In this document: positions 9,616 through 18,198 of the stretch, piece by piece
Layout: each line of letters starts with the position of its first letter
How positions within the stretch are numbered: the first letter of the stretch is position 1
NCBI RefSeq assembly: GCF_014207185.1
Contig: NZ_JACHCP010000002.1
Span: 596,330-660,329 of the forward strand
DNA from: Rhodanobacter sp. A1T4
GTDB taxonomy: Bacteria > Pseudomonadota > Gammaproteobacteria > Xanthomonadales > Rhodanobacteraceae
Reading direction: 5' to 3'
Length of the DNA: 64,000 nt
Position numbers and translations under genes: made by a program
Notes under the pieces: generated by a model
Databases searched by the model: none
The model's input: only the letters and a program-made list of their open reading frames with translations
What the model was told of the DNA's origin: nothing

Positions 9616-11274
9616 TTGAAACGACTGATTCTTTCCACGCTCACCTTGGCCGTATCGACGGCTCTGATGGCTGCTGCCGTCCCCTCACCGACCTTCGATC
9701 CACATCGTCTCTCCGAAGAGGACAAGGTACTTTCGTCGGACGCGTTCGAAGGTCGTGGCCCGGCCACGCCTGCCGAAACCAAGACAATCGACTACGTCGT
9801 TTCGCAGATGAAGGCCGCGGGCCTGCAGCCCGGCGGTGACCTGAGCAACGGCAAACGCGCCTGGACCCAGGCCGTGCCGCTATTGCGCACCGAGATCATC
9901 GGCACACCCGCACTCAGCCTGTCGATCGACGGCAAGGCGCAATCACTGACCCAGGGCAACGAGATCGCGGTGCGTGCGCCGATGGACGGCTCGACGTCCG
10001 TCGCGATTGCCAACGCACCGCTGGTCTTCATCGGTTATGGCGTCAATGCGCCGGAGCGTCACTGGGACGATTTCAAGGGTGTCGACCTGCACGGCAAGAT
10101 CGCCGTGGTGCTGATCAACGACCCCGACTTCGAAACCGGCGTCGGCGACTTTGGCGGCAAGGCGATGACCTACTACGGCCGCTGGACCTATAAGTACGAG
10201 GAAGCCGCGCGTCAGGGCGCGCTGGGCATGCTGGTGATACACGAAACCGCGCCGGCCTCGTACGGCTGGAACACGGTGAAGAACTCCAACACCATTACCA
10301 TGTTCGACATCGTGCGTGACAAGCCGGCCGCGGTGCATCCGCAGCTGGAAGCATGGATCCAGCGCGACCTCGCCGTCGATATGTTCAAGCGCGCCGGACT
10401 CGATTTCGAGGCGCTGAAAAAGCAGGCACAGACACGCGAATTCAAGCCGGTGACGTTGAAGGGCGAGAGTTTCTCGGCCAATTTCAAGGTCGATTCCAAA
10501 GTTATTACCTCGCACAACATCGTCGGCCGCATCGAGGGCAGCAAACATCCCGACCAAACGGTCATCTACAGCGCGCACTGGGATCATCTCGGCGTCGGCC
10601 AGCCCGATGCGAAAGGTGATCGCATCTACAACGGCGCCGTCGACAACGCCACCGGCACGGCAGCGCTGATCGAGCTGGGTCGAGCCTTTGCCAAGGCGCC
10701 ACGACCGGAACGCTCGGTGGTATTCCTCAACGTCACCGCCGAAGAAAAGGGTCTGCTGGGTTCGGAGTATTACGCAGCCAAGCCGCTGTATCCGCTGGCC
10801 ACCACCGTTGGCGTGATCAATATGGACGCGCTCGATCCGCACGGCCCGTCGCGCAACTTCACCATCTCGGGCAGCGCCAAACTCGGGCTACTGGACGATC
10901 TGATCGCCAACGCGAAAAAATTCGGCATGGTCTACAGCCCGGACCCGAAGCCGGAAGCCGGTCACTTCTTCCGCTCCGATCACTTCTCGTTCGCCAAGCG
11001 CGGCGTGCCGGCGATCTCCTTCGGCTCGGGTAATGACTGGGTTGCTGGCGGCATCGCCGCCGGCAAGGCCGCCGAAGACGACTACACCGCCAAACGCTAC
11101 CACCAGCAGGGCGACGAGTGGCAGGCCGACTGGCCGTTCACCGGCATGGCCCGCGATCTGCAGGTGCTCTATGTGCTGGGAAGCGAGCTGGCCAACTCCA
11201 ACCAGTGGCCGGACTGGAGCCAAGACTCCGAGTTCCGCGCCACCCGGGACAAGACAGCAGCCGATCGCAAGTAG
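9616..11274 (+). CDS. Exported M28-family metallopeptidase with PA domain
   Basis: A 552-residue zinc peptidase of family M28. A signal peptide is visible (MKRLILSTLTLAVSTALMAA). A protease-associated insert (about residues 130-290) precedes the catalytic core. The co-catalytic zinc ligands can be read: His321 and Asp323 in SAHWDHLG, Asp343 in GAVDNATG, Glu376/Glu377 in TAEEKGLLGS, Asp404 in NMDAL and His456 in RSDHFSF. The start codon is TTG. It should act in the periplasm or outside as an aminopeptidase. It is divergent from the LacI gene and has no evident functional tie to sugar use. A strong bidirectional terminator follows at 11295. Confidence 0.9.
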   Translation: MKRLILSTLTLAVSTALMAAAVPSPTFDPHRLSEEDKVLSSDAFEGRGPATPAETKTIDYVVSQMKAAGLQPGGDLSNGKRAWTQAVPLLRTEIIGTPALSLSIDGKAQSLTQGNEIAVRAPMDGSTSVAIANAPLVFIGYGVNAPERHWDDFKGVDLHGKIAVVLINDPDFETGVGDFGGKAMTYYGRWTYKYEEAARQGALGMLVIHETAPASYGWNTVKNSNTITMFDIVRDKPAAVHPQLEAWIQRDLAVDMFKRAGLDFEALKKQAQTREFKPVTLKGESFSANFKVDSKVITSHNIVGRIEGSKHPDQTVIYSAHWDHLGVGQPDAKGDRIYNGAVDNATGTAALIELGRAFAKAPRPERSVVFLNVTAEEKGLLGSEYYAAKPLYPLATTVGVINMDALDPHGPSRNFTISGSAKLGLLDDLIANAKKFGMVYSPDPKPEAGHFFRSDHFSFAKRGVPAISFGSGNDWVAGGIAAGKAAEDDYTAKRYHQQGDEWQADWPFTGMARDLQVLYVLGSELANSNQWPDWSQDSEFRATRDKTAADRK

Positions 11275-11294
11275 TCGGTAACTGCAGCGAAAAT

Positions 11295-11328
11295 AAAAAG
11301 CCACTCCCGCATCGGAGTGGCTTTTTTT
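11295..11328. terminator. Bidirectional rho-independent terminator
   Basis: A perfect 13-bp stem (AAAAAGCCACTCC with GGAGTGGCTTTTT, loop CGCATC) has a T run on both strands. It serves the M28 peptidase on the plus strand and the convergent GH13 gene on the minus strand, whose stop codon abuts it. Confidence 0.9.
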
Positions 11329-13001
11329 CAACCTCTTTCAACAGTCGTGTGGTGAAAGCTACTTGTAGCGCCGCGGATATCCGACGGCTGCAACGATGCA
11401 AACCACAGGCCGTATCCAGGCAGACGCAGTTGCCCATCGTGAAGCGTGCCCTGTAGCAAACCGTGCCCACTCAGAGCCTCGGCAAAGCCGTTGACCGGCA
11501 CGCAAATATCGATGGTGGCATCGGCGAGGTTGAACACTGCCAGCAACGTCTCACCCTGGAAACTCCGAGTGAACGCAAGGACGGGCTCCGCCATCTCGAT
11601 GAACTGGATATCACCCCAACGCAACGCCGGCTGCGACTGCCGCCAGTGCATGAAGGCGCGAAAGCCGTTGAGTACGGAATGCGAGTCACCTTCCTGTCGA
11701 CTCACGGCGCTCGCGCGATGCTCTTCCGCCACCGGCAACCACGGCGTGCCATCGCTGAAACCGGCGTTTGCGCTATCGCTCCAGGGCATCGGCGTACGGC
11801 AGCCATCGCGCCCCTTGAATTGTGGCCAGAAGGCGATGCCGTAAGGATCACGCAACGCATCGAACGGCAAATCGGCTTCGGTCAGTCCCAGCTCCTCGCC
11901 CTGATAGATGCAGACCGAACCACGCAGCGAACAGACCAGCGCCGTGAGCAAATTGGCCAGCGGCACGACAGGTTTGCCCTTGCCCCAACGCGAAAGTACA
12001 CGTTCCACGTCATGGTTGGAGATGGCCCAGCACGGCCAGCCTTCGGTCATCTGCGACTCGAGTGTCTGCACTGTGTCGCGGATATAGCCCGCACTGAAAT
12101 CGTCGGTCAACAGCTCGAAGCTGTAACCCATGTGCAGCCGATGATGCTGAGTGTATTCGGCCATCGTCGCCAGCGAGTCCTCCGAGGAAATTTCGCCCAG
12201 CGCTGCGACATCTGTATAGCCATCCATCAATGCGCGCAGTTCGCCGAGAAAGGCCAGGTTTTCCGGCTGCGTGTTATTGTAGTAGTGATACTGGAACGCG
12301 TAGGGATTATCCGCACTGAAACCGCGACCGATGCGCTTCTCTTTCGGCTTGGGCGGGTTGTCGCGCAGCTGGCGATCGTGGAAGCAGAAGTTGATCGCAT
12401 CCAGGCGTACGCCATCGACGCCCTTGTCCAGCCAGAACCGCACGCTATCGAGTATCGCTGCGCGCACCTGCGGATGATGAAAATTCAGATCCGGCTGCGC
12501 TGCCAGAAAATTGTGCAGATAGTACTGGCCACGCCGCGGCTCCCATTGCCAGGCCGAACCGCCGAACAGCGACAGCCAGTTGTTCGGTGGACTGCCGTCA
12601 TCGCGCGCATCGGCCCACACGTACCAGTCCGCTCTCGCATTGTCGCGACTTTCGCGACTCTCACGAAACCACGCGTGCTCGACCGATGTATGACTGAGCA
12701 CCTGGTCGATCATTACTTTCAGGCCGAGCCCATGCGCCTTGGCGAGCAGACGATCGAAATCCGCCAGCGTGCCGAACAAGGGATCGACGTCACGATAGTC
12801 GGCAATGTCATAACCGAAATCAGCCATCGGCGACTTGAAGAATGGCGAAATCCAGATCGCATCCACACCGAGGCTCGCCACGTAGTCGAGCCGATCGATG
12901 ATTCCCGGCAGATCACCTACACCATCGGCGTTGGTGTCGAGAAAGCTGCGCGGATAGATCTGATAGATGACGGCACCGCGCCACCAGCATGCGTCGGACA
13001 T
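11328..13001 (-). CDS. GH13 alpha-glucosidase (cytoplasmic)
   Basis: A 557-residue GH13 enzyme of the alpha-glucosidase/oligo-1,6-glucosidase group. It shows WWRGAVIYQIYPRSF at the N-terminus, nucleophile Asp201 in VRLDAINF, acid/base Glu270 in LGEISSED and Asp331 in SNHDVERV. There is no signal peptide, so it should cleave imported maltose and short malto-oligosaccharides in the cytoplasm; related xanthomonad enzymes also transglucosylate. I start it at ATG 13001 (MSDACWW), with GGGG about 8 nt upstream, rather than the longer open frame to 13037. It is divergent from the TonB receptor at 13450. A 14-bp operator at 13100-13113 lies 100 bp upstream and links it to three other alpha-glucan units. 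Confidence 0.9.
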   Translation of the reverse strand: MSDACWWRGAVIYQIYPRSFLDTNADGVGDLPGIIDRLDYVASLGVDAIWISPFFKSPMADFGYDIADYRDVDPLFGTLADFDRLLAKAHGLGLKVMIDQVLSHTSVEHAWFRESRESRDNARADWYVWADARDDGSPPNNWLSLFGGSAWQWEPRRGQYYLHNFLAAQPDLNFHHPQVRAAILDSVRFWLDKGVDGVRLDAINFCFHDRQLRDNPPKPKEKRIGRGFSADNPYAFQYHYYNNTQPENLAFLGELRALMDGYTDVAALGEISSEDSLATMAEYTQHHRLHMGYSFELLTDDFSAGYIRDTVQTLESQMTEGWPCWAISNHDVERVLSRWGKGKPVVPLANLLTALVCSLRGSVCIYQGEELGLTEADLPFDALRDPYGIAFWPQFKGRDGCRTPMPWSDSANAGFSDGTPWLPVAEEHRASAVSRQEGDSHSVLNGFRAFMHWRQSQPALRWGDIQFIEMAEPVLAFTRSFQGETLLAVFNLADATIDICVPVNGFAEALSGHGLLQGTLHDGQLRLPGYGLWFASLQPSDIRGATSSFHHTTVERG

Positions 13002-13099
13002 TGAACAAAACCCCATGACATGAACCGGCCGTGCCATGCAGGCGCTCGTCGGCGAATGGCAGCAGCTTAGCGGCAGCCTCGTGACATCACGCAGGGGTC

Positions 13100-13113
13100 T
13101 GCATACGTATTCA
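13100..13113 (-). promoter_or_regulatory. Alpha-glucan regulon operator, copy 1
   Basis: TGAATACGTATGCA on the minus strand, an almost perfect palindrome around ATACGTAT. It lies 100 bp upstream of the GH13 alpha-glucosidase start. A candidate -10 (TAAGCT) begins 31 bp downstream. Confidence 0.75.
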
Positions 13114-13290
13114 TTCGTGCTGCGATTGCGTCACGCCATGGAGCGTACAGGTCGAACAGCTCTCCGGAAATATCGGGCAGATGTCCGGAACATCACCTAC
13201 GGCAAGCCGTTTGCACAGCCATCGCTCATCCGGAAATTCGAACAGCGCGCATCATGCTGCACTGCGATCTGTCGTTTGGTGCAGCCGTGA

Positions 13291-13304
13291 TGAATACGTA
13301 TGCA
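13291..13304 (+). promoter_or_regulatory. Alpha-glucan regulon operator, copy 2
   Basis: TGAATACGTATGCA, identical to the other copies and facing the TonB receptor gene whose ATG is 146 bp downstream. TACCAT begins 30 bp after the palindrome. Confidence 0.75.
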
Positions 13305-13449
13305 GAAACTGGTGACTCGTGGAATGCCGGCCCTACCATGCCGGCACGCCGCTGGAGATCACCAACCAGTGCAATCTGCCACCATCGCCAACAGGCATGG
13401 GGTAGCAAGCGTCCAAGCAACAACGACATTTTCGTGGGGAGACGAGAAC

Positions 13450-16356
13450 ATGCTACTGAAACGCAACGTGATGGCCGTGGCGCTGATATCTGCCGGGATG
13501 TGCTTCACCGCTGCTGTCAAGGCGACGCCCACCGATAACAACACCGCGCCGGCCAACACACCCGCAACGCCGGCCGCCCAGGCATCCGCGCCGCAGGATG
13601 CCAGTGGGCCGGCAAGCAATGATCCGAAAAAGAAAGACACCAGCAAAGACAAACTCGCCAAGAGCCTCGACGCGATCACGGTCACTGGCTACAGCAAGGG
13701 CGCCGAGGCTGCAATCGACATCCAGCGTTATGCCGACACCATCCAGAACGTAGTGACGTCTGCAGACATCGGCGGCTTGCCGGACCAGTCGATCGCCGAC
13801 TCGCTGACGCGCCTGCCTGGCGTGAGTGCCGAACGCATCGCAGGCCAGGCATCGCAGATCAATATCCGCGGCCTCTCGGGCAACTTTATCCAAACCACGC
13901 TTGATGGTCGCGAGCAGCCCTCGACCAGCGGCAGCAATTACATCCAATTCGACCAGTACCCGTCCGAGCTGATCAACATGGCCACGGTGTACAAGTCCTC
14001 GCAGGCGTCGCTGGTCACCGGCGGCGTGGCCGGCACCATTGCCATGCAGACGGCCGATCCTCTGCAGGCTCCCAAGGAGCAGAACTTCAACCTCGACGCA
14101 CGCGGCAGCTACGACGGCACCGCGCACGACGTGTCTGGTGCCAACGCGCTTGGCTATCGCCTGAGCGCTGCCTACCAGGGCAAGTTCCTCGACGATACGC
14201 TGGGTGTTGGCCTGGGCGTGGCGCAGATGTACCAGCCGCATGTGGCCGAGCAGTTCGTGGGCGAGGCTTCCGATGGCGCGGTCTACAAGATGAACTCCAG
14301 CGCCAACTCGCCCTCGGGTTACCTGCCCGAGGGCATCCAGTTGCAGCAGAACGGCGGCGAAGAGCGTCGTACCGGTGAAGTCGCCACCATCGTGTGGAAG
14401 CCCACCGATGAGCTGAAGTTCACCGGCGACGGTTTCTACTCCAAATTCGACAACGAGTCGTTCGGCTATGGCCTGCGCTCGCAGAACTTCTACGGCAACA
14501 ACGCGCAGATCACCAACCCGGTGTTCAGCTCACTGGGTACACTGATCGGCGGCACGGTAAGCAGCAATCCGACCGGCGTTGGCGGCAACCAGTTCTCCAA
14601 TGAGACCACCGCCGATAATTACTCGACCACCACTAATGTGCTCTCCGGTGGCCTGAACATGAAGTGGGATCACGACCGCTGGCACGTCGATGCCGACGTT
14701 TCGCTGTCGCGCGCGACCAGCAACGACATCAACGTGGATACCACGGCCGATCCGTACAGCGGCTTGGGCACGGCCAATCCGCAGCTGATGCCGCAGTCGG
14801 TGACGTACATGCTGAAGGGTGGCAACATCGGCACGGCGTCGTTCGCCAACCCTGGCCTGTACACCAACCTCAACGACATGGGGTTATCGCGTTACGGCGT
14901 GTACCCATACATCTATCACGACAAGATGAAGGCATTCCGCACCAGCGTGAAGTACGACCTGCCCGACAGCTCCTGGCTGTCGGCGCTGGAAGCTGGTGTC
15001 TATCTGAACAACCACAACTACGAGGCCGACCGCGAGGCTTACGTCTACGGTTCGGAGTGGAACACCTCGCCGGTGGCGGGCGAGCCGCCGCTGAGCATTC
15101 CGGCAGCTGACGCCAAGGTCACCTGCTGGAAGGGTCAGTTCTCCGGCCTGCCGTGCTTCCTGACGCTCAATGCACCGGCCATCCTGGCAGCACACGGCAT
15201 CACCGCCAATCCGGTGAAGGACATCAACACCCAGAACTGGACGTACGTCCAGAGCGGCACGGTCGAAGAGAAGACCCACGACCTGTTCTTCATGGCCGAC
15301 ATCGACGCCCAGGTGTTCGGCCACGAGCTGACCGGCAACGTCGGCGTGCGCGTCTCGCATCAGTCGCAGTACAGCAACGGTCTGCAGCAGGTGGGCAATG
15401 GCGCGGGCATTCCGATCACCGATGGCAATGGCTACACCAGCGACGACTTCGCGCCGCTGACCGTCGGCAAGACCTATACCGACTACCTGCCTTCGCTGAA
15501 TCTGATCTATCACCTTACCGACGACGACCAGATGCGCTTCTCGGCCGCCAAGGTGCTGTCGCGCCCGCCGATCGACCAGATGCTGGCCGGTGCCGGCTCG
15601 TATATAACCAACGGCCAGTACAACGTATACGGCGGTACCAGCCCGCTGCTCAACCCGCTGCGCGCCACGCAGTACGACCTCGACTACGAGCACTACTTTG
15701 ACGATTCGTCAGGCGCGCTCACCGCAGGTGTGTTCTTCAAGGACGTGAAGTCGTTCATCCAGCAAGTCACCTACAACAACTACGATTTCGCCGCGGCCGG
15801 CATCACCGTGCCGATCGACCCGACCACCGGCGTGCCCTACCAGAACGGTGAATTCCAGACAGCCTATAACGCCAAGGGCGGCCTGGTGCGAGGCCTCGAA
15901 CTGTCCGGCTCGAAGACGCACTTCCTGCCGGGTATCTGGAGCGGACTGGGTGTGGACGGCAACTTCGCGCTCACCTCGAGCACGGTGCGTAACCCGACCA
16001 CCCTCGGTGGCCCCACCACCTATGTCGGCCTGCCGGGCCTGTCCAAGCGCGTGGCCAGCATGGCGGTGTTCTACGACTACGGCCCGTTCTCGGCACGTCT
16101 GTCGGGCAACTACCGTTCGGCGTTCCTCTCCGATACGCAGCTTTCAGTAACCAACCAGCTGGTGACCTTCGCCGGGGAGACGGTGTTCGACTTTCAGGCG
16201 TCGTATAACGTCACCAAGCAGTTGAGCGTGGTCTATCAGTTGCTCAACCTGAGCAACCAGCCGACGCGTACCTACTTCGGCGGCAACCCCCAACAGACCG
16301 GCACGATCCAGTATTTCGGTCGTACGTCTTACGTGGGTTTGAACCTCAAGCTGTAA
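13450..16356 (+). CDS. TonB-dependent receptor, maltodextrin-type
   Basis: A receptor of 968 residues starting at MLLKRNVMAVALISAGMCF. I chose ATG 13450 because a GGGGAGACGAG ribosome binding site precedes it and it opens a proper signal peptide; the frame runs open to 13300 but that part crosses the promoter. After a Pro/Ala-rich linker comes LDAITVTGYSKG (TonB-box region), then the plug (GGLPDQSIADSLTRLPGVSA, INIRGLSGNFIQTTLDGREQ) typical of the large Xanthomonas-Caulobacter subfamily, and a barrel ending SYVGLNLKL. It is divergent from an alpha-glucosidase, followed by a secreted amylase, and shares their operator, so it probably imports maltodextrins. Confidence 0.9.
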   Translation: MLLKRNVMAVALISAGMCFTAAVKATPTDNNTAPANTPATPAAQASAPQDASGPASNDPKKKDTSKDKLAKSLDAITVTGYSKGAEAAIDIQRYADTIQNVVTSADIGGLPDQSIADSLTRLPGVSAERIAGQASQINIRGLSGNFIQTTLDGREQPSTSGSNYIQFDQYPSELINMATVYKSSQASLVTGGVAGTIAMQTADPLQAPKEQNFNLDARGSYDGTAHDVSGANALGYRLSAAYQGKFLDDTLGVGLGVAQMYQPHVAEQFVGEASDGAVYKMNSSANSPSGYLPEGIQLQQNGGEERRTGEVATIVWKPTDELKFTGDGFYSKFDNESFGYGLRSQNFYGNNAQITNPVFSSLGTLIGGTVSSNPTGVGGNQFSNETTADNYSTTTNVLSGGLNMKWDHDRWHVDADVSLSRATSNDINVDTTADPYSGLGTANPQLMPQSVTYMLKGGNIGTASFANPGLYTNLNDMGLSRYGVYPYIYHDKMKAFRTSVKYDLPDSSWLSALEAGVYLNNHNYEADREAYVYGSEWNTSPVAGEPPLSIPAADAKVTCWKGQFSGLPCFLTLNAPAILAAHGITANPVKDINTQNWTYVQSGTVEEKTHDLFFMADIDAQVFGHELTGNVGVRVSHQSQYSNGLQQVGNGAGIPITDGNGYTSDDFAPLTVGKTYTDYLPSLNLIYHLTDDDQMRFSAAKVLSRPPIDQMLAGAGSYITNGQYNVYGGTSPLLNPLRATQYDLDYEHYFDDSSGALTAGVFFKDVKSFIQQVTYNNYDFAAAGITVPIDPTTGVPYQNGEFQTAYNAKGGLVRGLELSGSKTHFLPGIWSGLGVDGNFALTSSTVRNPTTLGGPTTYVGLPGLSKRVASMAVFYDYGPFSARLSGNYRSAFLSDTQLSVTNQLVTFAGETVFDFQASYNVTKQLSVVYQLLNLSNQPTRTYFGGNPQQTGTIQYFGRTSYVGLNLKL

Positions 16357-16364
16357 TCCAGGCC

Positions 16365-16387
16365 GGGCATCGTCCCTCACGATGCCC
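16365..16387 (+). terminator. Hairpin after the TonB receptor
   Basis: GGGCATCGT and ACGATGCCC form a perfect 9-bp stem with a CCCTC loop, 9 bp after the receptor stop. Only a weak T stretch follows (GCTTTGCTT), so it may protect the 3' end or act together with the next hairpin. Confidence 0.55.
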
Positions 16388-16403
16388 GCTTTGCTTCTCC
16401 CCG

Positions 16404-16442
16404 TCCGGTCCTGGGGCTCTGCTCCTCGGGGCCGGTTTTTTT
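16404..16442 (+). terminator. Rho-independent terminator
   Basis: A GC-rich stem (CCGGTCC pairing with GGGGCCGG, with a wobble) is followed by seven T residues. It should end the receptor transcript before the amylase gene at 16496, implying that the amylase has its own promoter or depends on read-through. Confidence 0.7.
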
Positions 16443-16495
16443 CGGCGGATTCGGGCTTGCTGTAGCACCATCCGCTAGTGTCCCTGGGAGGCTAT

Positions 16496-18094
16496 ATGTC
16501 AAAGCACCGCTCCTTTCTGCACCGCATGCTCGCCGGATGGTTCGCTACCATGCTCGGCGCACCGGTTTGTTTTGCGCATACCCCATCAGCGCCAGCCCAT
16601 CACGATGCACGGACAGTCGCGGCACATGGCGAACAATCGTCCGGCGTCTATTACGAGATTTTCGTGCGCGCATTCGCCGACAGCAACGGCGACGGCATAG
16701 GCGATCTCAATGGCATCACGGCCAAACTCGATTACCTGAAATCGCTGGGCGTGAGCGGCCTCTGGCTGATGCCGATCAACCCGACGCCGAGCTACCACGG
16801 CTACGACATCACCGACTATTACGGCATCAATCCGCAGTACGGCACGGCGGCCGATTTTCAGCACCTGCTGAGCGAAGCGCACAAGCGCGGTATCGCGGTG
16901 ATCATCGACCTAGTGATCAACCACAGCAGTGACCAGCATCCGTGGTTCAAGTCTGCCGTTGATCCAAAGAGCCGGTATCACGACTGGTACAGCTGGTCGA
17001 ATGCGCAAACCGACCTGGGCGCTATCAGCGCCACCGACACTCCGGCATGGCACGCTATCGGCGACCAGCATTACCTTGGCGTTTTTACCCGCGCGATGCC
17101 CGATCTCAATTACGACAACCCCGCCGTGCGTCAGGAGATGATCAAACTCGGCCGCTTCTGGCTGGACAAGGGCGTGGATGGTTTCCGGCTGGACGCGGCC
17201 CAGCACATCTACTTCGACCTCAAGTCGCAGAAGAACGATCCGAAAATCCTGGCCAAGAACATCACCTGGTGGTCGGACTTCCGTCACGGTATCGATGCCG
17301 TGAAACCCGATGCCTACGTCGTCGGCGAAGTGGCGCGCGACAGCGCCAAAGAAATCGCACCCTACTTCAAGCCGCTAAGCGCAGCATTCGATTTCCCACT
17401 GGCCAAGCAGCTGATCGACAGCGCCAAAAGCGAGCGCGCCGGCGATCTCGGTGCACTGCTCGATCGCACCGAAACCGCGTATCGCAAAGTGACCGGAAAA
17501 TCCGGTGTCGATGCACCCTTCCTGTCCAACCACGATCAGGATCGAGTGATGAGCCAGCTCGATGGCAACGCGCAGCACATGCGCATGGCCGCCGCGATGC
17601 TGCTGACCTTGCCCGGCCATCCTTTCATCTATTACGGCGAGGAACTGGGCATGCGCGGGCAGAAGCCCGACGAAAATATCCGCGAGCCGATGCGCTGGCA
17701 TCGCGATGATCATGGCGCCGACGAAACGCGCTGGAAAACCTTCAGCGCCGGCGATGGTCCCGACATCTCGGTGGATGCCGAGCAGACCAACACCGATTCA
17801 CTGCTGAACTACTACACCACGTTGATCGGCTGGCGCCGTCAGATCAGCGCATTGCGCGACGGCACACTAAGCAACTGGCCGCAGGCCAATCCACAGATTG
17901 TCGCGTGGCAACTGCGCGATGCACACAGCCGCGTACTGGTGGTACACAACCTCTCAGGGACAGCGCAGACCGTCGATGTGACGCATGCGACGGGACATCG
18001 TTTCGGTGCGTTGCAAGAGCAAAGCAACCCAGGCATCACATTGACTCAGGGGCAGCTGCAGATGCCGCCCTACAGCAGCGCGATCGTGCGCTGA
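16496..18094 (+). CDS. Secreted GH13 alpha-amylase
   Basis: A 532-residue amylase with a signal peptide (MSKHRSFLHRMLAGWFATML, cleavage after CFA). The GH13 regions are clear: VYYEIFVRAFADSNGDG, DLVINHSSDQH, nucleophile Asp233 in GFRLDAAQH, acid/base Glu278 in VVGEVARDS and His346-Asp347 in LSNHDQDRV. It probably cleaves starch or maltodextrins in the periplasm or medium and feeds the TonB receptor just upstream. I chose ATG 16496, with GGGAGG 6 nt upstream, over a GTG at 16478. The shared 14-bp operator is absent directly before it. Oligo-glucosidase rather than endo-amylase activity is possible. Confidence 0.88.
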   Translation: MSKHRSFLHRMLAGWFATMLGAPVCFAHTPSAPAHHDARTVAAHGEQSSGVYYEIFVRAFADSNGDGIGDLNGITAKLDYLKSLGVSGLWLMPINPTPSYHGYDITDYYGINPQYGTAADFQHLLSEAHKRGIAVIIDLVINHSSDQHPWFKSAVDPKSRYHDWYSWSNAQTDLGAISATDTPAWHAIGDQHYLGVFTRAMPDLNYDNPAVRQEMIKLGRFWLDKGVDGFRLDAAQHIYFDLKSQKNDPKILAKNITWWSDFRHGIDAVKPDAYVVGEVARDSAKEIAPYFKPLSAAFDFPLAKQLIDSAKSERAGDLGALLDRTETAYRKVTGKSGVDAPFLSNHDQDRVMSQLDGNAQHMRMAAAMLLTLPGHPFIYYGEELGMRGQKPDENIREPMRWHRDDHGADETRWKTFSAGDGPDISVDAEQTNTDSLLNYYTTLIGWRRQISALRDGTLSNWPQANPQIVAWQLRDAHSRVLVVHNLSGTAQTVDVTHATGHRFGALQEQSNPGITLTQGQLQMPPYSSAIVR

Positions 18095-18124
18095 AATCGT
18101 TGCCGGCAACTCTGTTCAAAACAA

Positions 18125-18153
18125 AAGGCCTCTCCCAAATCGGGAGAGGCCTT
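18125..18153 (-). terminator. Rho-independent terminator (minus strand)
   Basis: A perfect 12-bp stem (AAGGCCTCTCCC and GGGAGAGGCCTT, loop of 5) has a T-rich tail (TTTTGTTTTG) on the minus strand. It ends the TonB receptor transcript from 20682. On the plus strand it lacks a good T run but could still slow the amylase transcript. Confidence 0.8.
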
Positions 18154-18198
18154 CATGTTTGCGCTGACACACTTTGCGGTCGAACGATCCGGTGAGGT

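Larger units (their letters stand above)
13002..13449. promoter_or_regulatory. Divergent promoter region with two operators
   Basis: A 448-bp gene-free region between the divergent GH13 alpha-glucosidase and TonB receptor genes. It holds two copies of the shared 14-bp palindrome, one oriented toward each gene, each followed about 30 bp downstream by a -10-like TANNNT (TAAGCT at 13069 on the minus strand; TACCAT at 13334 on the plus strand). Apparent open frames that cross the region arise because the operator itself reads ATG-AAT-ACG-TAT-GCA. Confidence 0.65.

Noticed and set aside
11463..13004. 513-codon plus-strand open frame
   Set aside because: Antisense shadow of the GH13 alpha-glucosidase in high-GC DNA, with no protein-like features.
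13300..13449. 50-codon N-terminal extension of the maltodextrin receptor
   Set aside because: It covers the promoter just after an operator; ATG 13450 has a strong ribosome binding site and begins a signal peptide.
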